Under the pieces are notes generated by a model that saw nothing but the letters and a program-made list of their open reading frames with translations, was not told the origin of the DNA and ran no database searches. The position numbers and the translations under genes were made by a program. A stretch of 64,000 nucleotides of DNA, from assembly GCA_030435675.1 (NCBI GenBank), contig CM059622.1, forward strand, positions 1,178,001 through 1,242,000. The letters run 5' to 3'. Positions 53,685 to 64,000 of the stretch are shown piece after piece; positions within the stretch are counted from its first letter, which is position 1; every line of letters begins with the position of its first letter. This DNA is from Steinernema hermaphroditum (Eukaryota > Nematoda > Chromadorea > Rhabditida > Steinernematidae).

Positions 53685-56600
53685 AATTTTTTGTTCTGTG
53701 CTTTTAAGGATTTTATACCTTTTCTGTACTTATATCCACTTTTGCCCCTCCTCCATGACGTCATCCACATTGTCTTTGGTCCTCTCAGCTCGTCTTAAAA
53801 CGGCGCCTCTCCATTTCGATAATGGACCATCTCCCAGTCGTCGTCTTCTCAGTATGGCACCTCCCAAAGACGCCACAAGAGTTTAATTCGATTATCCCGT
53901 TGTCCTCCTATGGCCGTACGAGCCGCCCTCTTTTTGCGGACAGCCGTCAATCGGGCCTGCAAATTAAACGCCGCGTTCGCGCGAACTCTCGTTCTGGTGG
54001 GCCCCGGAAGTGACTTCCGGCCCGCGCGCCTCCGATTTTAAGGCGAAGTAAACACTCTTTATTTAAAGAGAAGTTTTTGACCGCTTTCTTGGAAAAGAAC
54101 GCCAATTTCCTCGACAGTGACGAGGCGCGAGCGAGGCCGGTAATCGCGGAGGAGTCGCTATGCGATTTTCGTTTGTTTTTGAGACGTTGATGGCACTTAT
54201 GTATGCACTTTGAGTAAACAAATTGATTTATTGTAACTCACTCAAACTAATCTACAGAGTCTCCACGATGATTGAGAGTTTTACGGGGTTCAGAGTTGGG
54301 TGTTTTTTTTTTTGATAGATTTTTCGAGGTTTTTGACAGATTTTTCGCTTCAACGGCGAATGCTTTTAAGATCTATCTTCTTAATACTGAAAAGGGTAAA
54401 GTCATTCAGTGAATTTGAGTCGAAATGTTGTAAACCTTCAGCGAGAAAGTGTCACAAAACTTATATGGGGAATATCGGCGTTCTGATAGGCCTAAAAACA
54501 GCAAAAATAGAGCTGTAATATCGAGTGTCAGAGTAATTATCGAGCCCTATAAGTGGGCTTCTCGTTTTTTATGTGGTTACTTTGAAAATAAAAATGGCGC
54601 GCGGAACAAATCGGGACCTGTTACCAGAGATGGGCATCGGATCACCCATATTCGGCCGACTCGGCCATTCCGATCCGTTTGTGCCCATCTCTGCCTGTAC
54701 TGTAGACCGAGAGCTTTTATTACTTCTGCTAGCAGGTCCGGCCATTACAGTCCACAATCCAAAATTCAAAATCATGTTTCATATTCAATAAGTTTGAATA
54801 GTTCTTGGCATTATCGCTGTTCACAACACCCGAATGAAAGTGAGTTATTAGTTTAGCCAAATTCCTCATCCTTTCTTGGATCCTTGCTCCATTTTAAGCC
54901 TTATCCTATGCGCGATCCATGTCTCATCTCCTTACCGTACATGGCACCTCCCCAAGCCCAGTCCATGCCTCATTGTTTCCCCGGTTAATGGTTTATCCTA
55001 TGCTCGGTCCGTACCGAAACCTATGGCCGGTCCATGACTCATCCTACCCACGATTCATGTTACATAGCTTGTGAGGATCTTCTATCATAATAAATCTTTT
55101 CCATTGCCTGTCGTGGTCTCTTCCTCGTGGAACCGTAGATTCACAAGTGAACCTCTAGTACAAATTTCCATCAACCATACAACTTCCGTATCTTCTATGA
55201 AGCATCTTCTATCCCAAGTGAATCTTTAATCCGTTGATCCACGTCCATTTCTGTCCTGGGCGGCCTCTGAAAAACAAGACCCACCGTAGCTCTTAGACTT
55301 GAACTTCCTTGCTCGAATGTTCACTTTTTTCAGTTCGTGGATTTACAAACGACGCTAAAACAGACGCACTCATTTGGCGATAACACGCTTCCTTGCCTCT
55401 ATTACTTCTTTTCCGAACTTGTTAGCCATGTTCAAAACAAAGAACAAAGGAGCTTTTTCTAGGAAAGCGCCACTCTTCCGGGATTTCACTTAAGGGTGGC
55501 CGGGATGAGGAGCTGCTGTGTCGTAAACAAAATAGTCGAATAGATGAGGTGTATTATGATGTTTCGACCAAGGAAGCCGTTCCCCAATTATCTCTCTGTG
55601 CAGCTGTTTTGTGTGAACTTATTAAGCGTGTGGAGGATGCGGAACGAAGAAGCGCTTTCTTGGAACGTGTTTCGTTCCGTGAAGCTATCTAAATTCTATT
55701 ACTGGGGCGTTGTTTTTGTTATACGCAGTGCAGGAAGCAGGAGCAGCTGACCACTGTCAACAAAATGGCGCTGTGGGCGTATTTTTCAAAGATCATTTTG
55801 AACTAATTTTATGAAATTTCACGCGTGAGGAAGTCGAGTGCCAATTAGTTATGCGTGTACATGCTGTGGCGCTGCAGGAGGACGCGCTTGACGGATCGCT
55901 TGAGCTTAACGTGCCACGAAAGGGTCCCCTTGGTGTTTCCAGAACGATCTTTGGTGACAGAGACGGCGGAAGGGAGGGGGAGCCAATGGTTACGGTATGT
56001 GGCCGGCTTAGCTAATCTCGGTGCTAAGGGCAAAAGATTTTGACTGCTTGGAAGGGCCCTTGTTGATAGCAGGTCTTGCTTTCCATCAAAACACGAATCC
56101 TAAACAAAACAAGGGTGTATAATGAAAATCGTGAATAATTTATGAAATTCTGTTTGTGCTTTTCGACTAACCGCACGCGTTTCTACATCACGCAGTCCCT
56201 AGAAAGTCACAGTTTGAGGTCATATGTGATTGTAAATCGATGTCGATGAAGCGATGTGTATATGAGACGGCTTTTACTGGCCTCGGACTCTAGTCAGGGT
56301 AAACCGTACATGACAAAATTAAGTAACTTTCGAAATGTTTATGAAAAATCAAATCAAATCAACTTATAAATGGCTTAAGAAGCGTACGGACGAGTCGATC
56401 ATTGCGCTAAGAATGGCGGCCGAGAACGACTGATCACTCACCTCATTTCCGAGGACGATCCGGCCGATCGCTGGGGACACAAATGAAATGCAGATCGGGT
56501 CCTAGCTTCCAGAAGACCTGGAACACCAGGGAGCCGGTAAATGAAGCCAACACAAACACAGATGATGAAACTGCCTGGACTATTAACTGTCTTATTAATC

Positions 56601-59600
56601 AATACTGTCCCATATACAGCTCCAGCGATCGAAGGGTCGAAAAGTTAGCTCTGGACATTGCTGTCATTCTATAGACGGTTCATTCACTTTCTAGTCCGTC
56701 CAAAAAAGTGTTTTTAAGTTCAGACGTCTATAACACTGTGGTCGATACTTCTTGGTCTTCTTTACTTGCGATGAGTGTTCGGGATAGGCAAAAGGGTTGC
56801 GCCATCGTTGAAGGAATTAACCGGAGGAGCAAGATCATCTGAAAGGATTACCAGAGTCTTTGGTCGGGGCCTCATGACTCATGTCTACATCGTATACAAT
56901 AGGTAAATTGAGGCATCGAGGAGGACATAAAAGATCGCTTTCTAAGATCCATAAAACAATAATAGGATTGATCGACTACTAGGAATGCAGGTCTCCCCTT
57001 CGGAACGTCTCCTTCTAAAAACATCGACACTTCGTGCCGCTCCGTTGCGCAGCGCTCAAAAAGTGGAAAACCGAATTAGGGAGGCGTGTCCGGGATTTGT
57101 CAGCTGGAGAAGGAGAAAACTGATTCATTCTTGTGTGGATGGCGGCCCTTTTCTCAAGATGGATTCCACTCTCTCGCGCTTTTTGTTTATCCTGGTAATC
57201 TTCGATTTGTGAACGCAGACTTTGGGAATTGACTATTCATGTTGTACACGCATTTGTGATGATGATGATCTTTGGAATACACCTATGCATATACGACATT
57301 TTTAAAAACGCCGTTCTTCTATGTCGTATTTTTTATGTTTTATCCTTGGAATACACCCAGGACATGACAAAATCTGGAGATTCCTCAAAAACGTGGCTCA
57401 TTCTTTCAAGGGAAAGCCCCCGGCATTCGCATATAACCCGCTACGTAGCTGGTTTGTGCGCTTGGTGCACCCGGTTTGCTGTTTCACTGTAAGGCCTGTG
57501 GTCGCGGGTTCAATCCCTGACGGTGGCACATCTTTTTCTTTTTGCTCCACAATAGTTTTTACTACACGATAACGGAGGCAGCTCGATCGGCATCTGACTA
57601 GGGTTGGAATTCGAGTAAAAAAAAACGCCAAGTCGGACTTCGGCAAGTCACGTCAGATCATCTTGTTAGTCTTGACCTTCTTCTTGATGACATCCACGTT
57701 GGCCTTTGAGGCCAACACAACGCCAACGCATGTTAAACTCGCAACACTTCCGGGCTATTCCTGTCCCACATTGGCTAATCTAATATCTTTTTACTCGTTG
57801 ACATTTAATTTTGCGTCCACGTGTCATCGGCGATGTCATTCGAATGCAAATAATGTACTTGAGTGTAGGGCAAGTGGGAGGAGATATTCCACTGAGAAAT
57901 GTGAGTACTATGTGCAGAAGTTTTCCATCGGAAATGCGTCAGTAAATGTTGCTTGCAACGCTGTTCCCGCATTCGAAATCAAAGCGATCGTAGTCATTTA
58001 AATTCTTAAGAGATGCACTCAAGTGAAAGACGGAAGCAACAGAGCAATTTGAAAAGAACACAAGAACGTAATTGTGCTGTTTTCTGAGAAGTACATATAG
58101 CTGGAAGACCCTCCTTCGCTAGTCACATCCTCTCAAGGCCACCAGCTTTGTTAGTGTTCCATGCGCATCTACTCGGGATAGGTTTTCAAGATACGCACCT
58201 ATCAATATTCTGATCTATTCTCAACATTTGTGTTATCGAACCTATCAGAGCTAGGCGGCTGATTCGGCTGGCCATCCGGTTACACGGCTGAGCATGTTCT
58301 CGGCTCAGCCTTTCTACCAGTTGGCCAGACGACTCATCCAATGTGCCAATCTCTCAATCCTCATGTGCTTACAGTCGGAATGGTATACCTGGTGTATTGG
58401 TGTCCTCAGAGCTGATGCCACTACTGTCTTCGAGACCGTTAGACCCTTTTCAAGTTGGACAGACTTAAAAAAAGACGATTGGATATCAGTCTTGTTATCC
58501 TGTTGGAGAGTTATCGCCTAAAAGACGCGAAATCGCCGTTACCCGTGATCTAGAATCCTCCAGGGGATGTAGAAGTGGACCAAGGATGAGCGCTTGCTAT
58601 GTTCTGTTCCGCCTGTTAAAAGTCAGCAAACCCTAAGGTTGGGCAGTCATCTAAATTGCTATGCTTAATCAAAGAGACCAATAAACCAAAAATCCAGCAT
58701 TATATGACCTAAATGAATTTCTTTAGTAGTTTTAAGCGATGGGGCAGAGGGTATTCGATTTTCTCTCGTCGTCTGCGCTCTCTTCATACCGCTCCCTGCG
58801 AACACTCACAGTATATGTTATGGCCGGCCTGGAGCAGCTCGATTCGGAGCCTGATCTTTTCTGATCCCTTCTAGTCTCGTTTTCACAGTATCGATGCGTA
58901 GCCTTTCCATCAAGAGCCACAGAGGGTCTATTAGACCGATTCCCGATTGTCCGTTTAGGTGCAAAGTCCATTAGATTAGCCTGTGCCCAGTTCAACCTAA
59001 TTGATATTCCGTTGTCCCAAAGTTGTGTCCTCCCCATCACATTCTTGTGCCGCCCAATCACGCGTTCTCCCCCCAGTCTGTCCCCGCTACACACTTTCCA
59101 CCGTTATTTGCATAATTCAATCAAAATTTGCAAATTCTGGAGTGGCCCTTCGAACATCTCCCCCTCCGCCGGCCCTTGTCCCGGCACGAATCAATTCTTG
59201 GCGCGCGCGAACACCCGTCAGAATTGTTTTATTTTTTTGAAAATGATAAACGATGACAAAGGACGCGAACGCGCCTTTCCGACGTCCCCATTCTCTTCGT
59301 TCCGCTCGGATTAATTCACGCTTATGCGCCGTGTCACAATGCGTTGAGGCGCCGTCTTCGACATCCAAAGTGGCATGGTGAGGAAGTTTTTGTTGTTGCG
59401 CCCAATTCGAGGAATTAATTTTTGGGTAGGAAGTGGAGAAGAGTCGAATTGTCTTGGGGGAGATGACGTGAACAGTTCGAAGATCGCCGACAGGAGAGAT
59501 CTGCTTTGGATGTTGCTTCTTATGGACGAAATTTGGAACCTCCTCTAGGGCTAAAGATGGAGCCACAGAAGGTCCATCGAACTATCTACGTGCAATTGGA

Positions 59601-61192
59601 AGATTTTTGCAGCCTGTAACACACCTGTATAACTTGCCGAAGGTGTTCTACTGCCTCTTTTGTGCTCATCCTGTTCTCTCCAAAGCTGACCTTGACTAAG
59701 CCATATGTATTTGGTGGAGATCGTTTTCCAGTGCTTCCTCATCCTGAAACGTCCCAAGACTTGATGCAAGGAAAGAACAAGATTAATGGGAGGAAAAATG
59801 GGTAAAGTGATCCAGCTGAGCTAGGAACACCCTTTCCGATTGATTTCTATTTTACCAGAAATTGATCGTTTTTTGGAAAAATCCAATAGTGTGGACGATT
59901 TGCATGCACATCTTCTCTACCCCCTTCATACCTAAGTTCATGACTCTTTCTGCTTGGACTATCTTTGCCCCAGTCCATGCTTCGTTCTATCCCCGACACA
60001 ATCATTTCATTTTCGATATCTTCCCGGTGGAATTAAAGGAAGAAACCGTTTCAACTTTAGTGTTTGCCATTGTTTTTGTGATCACTTTCTGTGAGAAAGC
60101 CTTTTATGAACTCATGCAGTTTTATGCGTGCACTCATATTCTTGGTTTTCGTGGTCTAAAGGGTGCTTTGAGTGATGGGCCGTGCCAAGAAGAGACAGAT
60201 TCGATTAGAGGACATGGCTAGAAAATCGTTAAATCGACTTGTACCGGTCCGCTGTAAAAGCTTTCGTCTTTACGGGCCGAGGGTCTAATCTCTAATCCCA
60301 ATCGCGATGACATGTTATGCTGACAGGCTATCGAAAATGGCTCAAAAATGAAACTAATGAAGCTGCGGTGTTCCGATTCCAGAGATCCATTGGTCCTTGT
60401 CCACTTCTACTGTTCATGTATCCAAACTTCGCCAGCATTTCGGTCATATCTCTATGTGATAAGAGTACCGGCTTTCGAAGACATAGAGAATGTTGTGTTT
60501 CGCCACGAACCACAACGAACGAAAATATTTGTTTGGTAAAGCATAAAAACACATTTGACGCAAAAACGCGCAGCTGTCCTTGAGGGTGTTGTCTTGGTTG
60601 CCTTCTTGTGTGTGAAATGCACTTTCTTATATCCCAGCAATATCCTTACCCTTATAATATCTACCCATCCACTCCACTCTTTGAAAAGCGATAACTTTCA
60701 GATACAGATGGGCTCCAACCGAACGATCCGAACCTACCCGAACGATACAATTCTGAACCAAAGTTGATCCTCGATTGGATGCGAAAACGTCAGGAGTACG
60801 GCCTGAATGTCAGAAAATTTGTGTCTTTCATAATGTCTTATATTGTGGCTCAACGGATCCGATTTGGTACTACTTTGGGTTTCCTTTCGCCTCCACTGTA
60901 ATTGGAGGATTTCTGGGAGTCCATTTTGTGTCCAATATACATCTGCACTCTAAAACATTCCCTGCCCCCTCAGCCTTGAGGGCATAAATCCTATTTCGCG
61001 CCGCGCGGAATTCATTGTTTTGATTTACGAGTGTTCCTGGCTCCGTTCACAAATCGGCGAGGACTACTTGGCCGCTGGCGGTCCCAGGGGAGCGCCCCCA
61101 TCCGAGTGACAGTGGTATACTAAAAAGAGACACGAAATTTACGTTTTAATTTCTGTATCTTGGTGTATAATTTGGGAGGTACGCAGAAACGT
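53685..61192. other. Long gene-poor interval
   Basis: No convincing multi-exon gene. GC-richer, promoter-like blocks lie near 53,930-54,130 and 59,040-59,330. A tRNA-like 3' half (CGCGGGTTCAATCCCTGACG then GTGGCA, ~57,497-57,528) has no matching 5' acceptor. One candidate secreted frame at 57,687 is listed separately. Other open frames overlap in several phases and show no domains. Confidence 0.45.
57687..58001 (+). CDS. Candidate small secreted Cys-containing protein
   Basis: From the ATG at 57,687 the frame gives 104 residues; in-frame upstream codons back to ~57,654 (IILLVLTFFL) extend a hydrophobic leader directly after a GTCAG acceptor, so a first exon may lie upstream. The mature part has six cysteines (GYSCP, STCHRRC, LECRAS, EKCEYY, VACNAV), a number allowing three disulfides. 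No family is recognised and there is no intron to support it; it could be chance. Confidence 0.3.
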   Translation: MTSTLAFEANTTPTHVKLATLPGYSCPTLANLISFYSLTFNFASTCHRRCHSNANNVLECRASGRRYSTEKCEYYVQKFSIGNASVNVACNAVPAFEIKAIVVI

Positions 61193-61265
61193 GGCATGAT
61201 AGCTCAGTTGGGAGAGCGTTAGACTGAAGATCTAAAGGTCGCCGGTTCGATCCCGGCTCGTGGCA
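61193..61265 (+). tRNA. tRNA-Phe (GAA), acceptor mismatch
   Basis: Nearly identical to the tRNA-Phe at 51,700, but the second base is G instead of C (GGCATGA against TCGTGGC), leaving a G-G mismatch at 2:71. D, anticodon (GAA) and T arms are perfect. It may be weakly functional. Confidence 0.85.
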
Positions 61266-61519
61266 ATCTTCTTTTTGAGATTATTTCTGTCGCCGACTGA
61301 AACATTTCTCTTTGAATTTATTGCGTTTTGCTCGCTTTAATTTGAGCTGTTTCCTGGTTCTTGTTGATATAATAGATTGGGATGAATTATTTCACGTACT
61401 TAACTCATTTTAATGGAACGCTGCTTCCGGGTGCTATTTTTCAGGGTGACCGTAAATTATTACATCTGTAGGGATAAGAGAAATGTTCCTTAAATGAATA
61501 ACGCGATGTTAAAAAAATT

Positions 61520-61592
61520 CGCCCCCTAAGGGATTCGAACCCTTGACCGTTAGATTAAAAGTCTAACGCTCTACCGGCTGAGCTAAAGGGGC
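61520..61592 (-). tRNA. tRNA-Lys (TTT)
   Basis: Reads on the minus strand with the same arms as the Lys gene at 53,612: GCCCCTT/AGGGGGC acceptor, CTTTTAA anticodon loop; the T arm has AAGGGTTCGAATCCCTT. A poly-T terminator (AAAAAAATT on +) follows. One base in the variable region differs (TCAAGGG for CCAAGGG). Confidence 0.95.
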
Positions 61593-61739
61593 TCTGAGTC
61601 TCTGCGTTGGTCACTTCCTTATGTGGCTGTCGAAGTGGCAATCGCGAACTATTGCTAATTTGCAATCGCTTTTCCTTAGTGTCTCTTTTAAAACCATGGT
61701 TAATCAATTTAAAACTGTAAATCAGGAGAAAAAATATTC

Positions 61740-61811
61740 TGACCCCGACGTGATTCGAACACGCAACCTTCTGATCTGGAGTCAGACGCGCTACCGTTGC
61801 GCCACGGAGTC
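61740..61811 (-). tRNA. tRNA-Trp (CCA)
   Basis: Minus-strand copy identical in sequence to the Trp gene at 53,397 as far as I can compare. It sits 147 bp from the Lys gene, mirroring the 53.4-53.7 kb pair. Confidence 0.95.
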
Positions 61812-62025
61812 GTGATCTGTCATATTCTCCAAAGGGACTATGCTGTCTGCTGTCTATAATCTCCATATTTCTGCGACCATTAGCTGCTATTTACCCGTGC
61901 ATTTTCCAACGTCACTGCCGAGCGACGCTGACTAACCTGTAATTTAGACCCAAAACCCACAGAATAATGCTCGCCTAATGTCTCCGCACATGGTCTTCGG
62001 CTGAAATATTCCGATTTCCGTCGAA

Positions 62026-64000
62026 ATGTCTCTCCGGGCAGCGCGATGCCTCTCCCTCGCCATGGCCATCGCCACGCTGCTCATCTCGCTGTGCACCGGT
62101 TCCCGCTACCGTAACGCCGTCCCGTCGCTGCACGACAATCCGGCCTACACGGACGAACAGAAACTCCTCTACCACTTGCTCAGGCAGTATGAGAAAGCTG
62201 TTAGACCCGTCAGGAACGCTTCCCACACGATTACGGTTAAGCTCGGGATGACGATGACAAACATCTTCGACATGGTAAGTTGTTCTGATAGGCGATATAT
62301 CTCAGCTATGGTCAAGGGATAATGTACCTGAGATGTACCTAAAGTACTTTCCATATGAGTCGTTGTCTGGATTATTTTTCCGCTATGGATTCGGTAACCA
62401 CTTAAGAATTTTGATGTCGTATCACCTAAGATTGGACATCGCATTTGACTGACTTTAGTTGGTTTTCCCTGACCCTTGGCTCCCTGCCTGTCGCCTAAAG
62501 ACCTAGATTCTAAAGAGTCTTCTAAACAGGGTCCAAAGCGAAGCGAGAAACTCATCAATAAGGCTCTTAGGCTCTCCTCCTCAGAGAAAATCGGTTAAGG
62601 CTCTCCTCCTCAGAGAAAAACATTACAGGAAGATCGAACTATCGCTAGCAAACCTTCCGGTAGCATCTCGATTCTCAAAACTCAAATTTATAGATTCTGT
62701 CCAGATGCTCTTGGCTGGATACTCCACCTTAGACTGATGTACTTTTTACACAGGTGAACGCTAAAAACGCGGAAATGCCCACACTAGCTACCTCCTTTCT
62801 CTTTCTCCTTGTTTCGTCGCTAATCGCCTTTTTCGTTCTTTCACTCAAGTAGCCAATCCCGTCAAACTGACTTCTTTTCATTGATCCCTTTAAGACTACA
62901 TCGACCAGGCCCTAAGACCACAGACCACGCCACAAAATCGCTTTTTTCAGGACGAAAAGAACCAAGTGCTCACCATCAACGTCTGGCTCGACCAGGTACG
63001 GAAACGTTTTGCGCACAAATCGCCGCGGGTGTTCTTCGGAATTGTTGTGACGAATAATGACTTTAGGAATGGAAGGACGAGTTGCTGCGGTGGGACCCGA
63101 AGGAGTTTGGGGGGATCGAGTCGATTCGAATTCCATGCGATCTCATCTGGCTGCCTGATATCGTTCTTTATAATAAGTAAGTGCAAGGGGTACAGTAAGG
63201 GGGCTTTTTTGGACAGCCTCTCTATTACAGTGCCGATGACTACACCGAAGGTTACATGCGTTCGCGCGCCATGGTCTTCTTCGACGGCACTGTATTCTGG
63301 CCTCCTCCAACTCAGCTTCGGAGCACGTGCAAGATAGATGTCACCTATTTCCCGTTCGATAGTCAGCGATGTTCCCTTAAATTCGGGTCCTGGACCTATC
63401 ATGGTAAACTGTCTACCTCCTATGGGTGGGTCTTGAGACGAAGACTTGATTCAGGGTTCCAAGTAGACATAACGAACAGGAGCGACAACGTCGATCTAAG
63501 CAACTACGTCGTTTCTGGAGAGTTCGAGCTGGTTAGGGTCCACCAGAAGAGGAGGGTGGTCAAGTACACGTGTTGCCCTGAGCCCTACCCGGATGTGACC
63601 TTCTTCATCCATATCAGGAGAAAGGTGGGTTTTACATCCAATAACGTGACCTGCCGCAGAAAGCCACAGGGTGGTTATTCAATCAAAACAACTACCATAT
63701 AAGGCAGAAATTAACGTCTAGACTACTGGCCGAGTGGTCTAGTGGTACGATGCCTGCTTCGGGTGCAGGAGGTCCCGGGTTCAAACCCCGGCTCGGCCCA
63801 TAGTTTTTCTCGTTTTTTTTCTCATCACCATATTACCGTTTTAGACTCTCTACTACCTCTACAACGTCGTCTTCCCGTGTATGATGATGTCCGTCCTCAC
63901 TCTGCTCGGTAAGATAACCTACCGTAATCTATCAAAACTGCTCAATTCAGTGTTCTTTCTTCCTCCGGATTCTGGCGAAAAGATTGCTCTGGGAATCACT
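62026..64000 (+). CDS. Nicotinic acetylcholine receptor alpha subunit, DEG-3/ACR type (5' part)
   Basis: Exons: 62026-62274, 62951-62995, 63067-63176, 63231-63403, 63455-63624, 63845-63908, 63951-beyond the window. A signal peptide ([15 protein letters not shown]) precedes the ligand-binding domain. Visible are [27 protein letters not shown], the Cys-loop [15 protein letters not shown], the vicinal cysteines of an alpha subunit ([10 protein letters not shown]) and the first membrane helix ([21 protein letters not shown]). [20 protein letters not shown] is typical of the nematode DEG-3/DES-2/ACR group, a ligand-gated cation channel family of neurons and muscle. Intron 4 (63404-63454, 51 bp) is open and in frame, so retention would insert 17 residues. 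The pore, M2-M4 and 3' end lie outside. Confidence 0.93.
62570..62619 (+). repeat. 21-bp direct repeat in receptor intron 1
   Basis: GGCTCTCCTCCTCAGAGAAA occurs at 62,570 and 62,599 with an 8-bp spacer. No function is suggested. Confidence 0.8.
63728..63799 (+). tRNA. tRNA-Pro (CGG) inside a receptor intron
   Basis: GGCCGAG/CTCGGCC acceptor, anticodon stem CCTGC/GCAGG with loop TTCGGGT (anticodon CGG), T arm CCGGGTTCAAACCCCGG. It lies in the 220-bp intron between receptor exons 5 and 6, in the same orientation, and is followed by a T-rich terminator. Confidence 0.93.

Noticed and set aside
57420..57530. tRNA gene near 57.5 kb
   Set aside because: Only a T-arm-like half with B box; no pairing acceptor or anticodon arm.
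58732..59566. Minus-strand open frames of 120 and 149 codons
   Set aside because: No splice-linked neighbours, no domain, and they coincide with a GC-richer promoter-like block.

Overview
The window is nuclear DNA of a nematode, most likely a rhabditid (clade V) species. The evidence is short introns of about 32-60 bp ending in TTTCAG, two SH2-tyrosine kinases of the Fer/SPE-8 type that nematodes have expanded, a DEG-3/ACR-type acetylcholine receptor subunit with split exons, recognisable nematode orthologues (dif-1, pas-3, use-1), and operon-like same-strand gene pairs. I cannot name the species. All exon models were built by hand from splice sites and reading phase; almost all close in frame.

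Layout. (1) 1-28.8 kb is gene-poor. It holds one long-intron gene on the + strand (11,842-28,832) for a secreted or membrane CUB-LDLa protein of 704 residues, set in a large field of diverged tandem and inverted repeats with a foldback element and LINE reverse-transcriptase remnants. This field carries an extreme strand-biased heptamer: ATTTTTG roughly every 100-300 bp on the + strand from about 0.5 to 18.8 kb, then only its complement CAAAAAT from 20.4 to 27.5 kb. The switch lies in intron 1 of the CUB gene next to a GC-rich block. (2) 28.8-51.1 kb is a compact gene block: dif-1 (mitochondrial carrier), a short-chain dehydrogenase, pas-3 (proteasome alpha) with use-1 (ER SNARE) closely behind it, an EHD-type dynamin-like GTPase whose EH domain is replaced by a Lys/Ser/Glu tail, two RING proteins with convergent 3' ends, an SH2-tyrosine kinase, an AT-hook protein, a NOL8 homologue followed by an L10K/UPF0390 protein (both expected to be nucleolar or ribosome-linked), a stranded M1-aminopeptidase exon, a small secreted protein, an 850-bp foldback element, and a second SH2-tyrosine kinase with a one-base frameshift. 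(3) 51.1-62.0 kb is almost free of protein genes but carries tRNA genes: Phe, a Phe-like copy with a UAA anticodon, Trp-Lys, and an inverted copy of the Trp-Lys pair next to another Phe. (4) 62.0-64.0 kb is the 5' part of a nicotinic receptor alpha subunit with a tRNA-Pro in an intron; it runs off the window.

The most unusual signal is the oriented heptamer array. Where diverged tandem copies can be compared by eye, the heptamer is invariant, while the next ~15-40 bases are often the least conserved part of the copy. This would fit an array of very short oriented transcription units (nematode 21U/piRNA loci are the obvious precedent), but a purely repeat-driven origin is also possible and small-RNA data are needed to decide.
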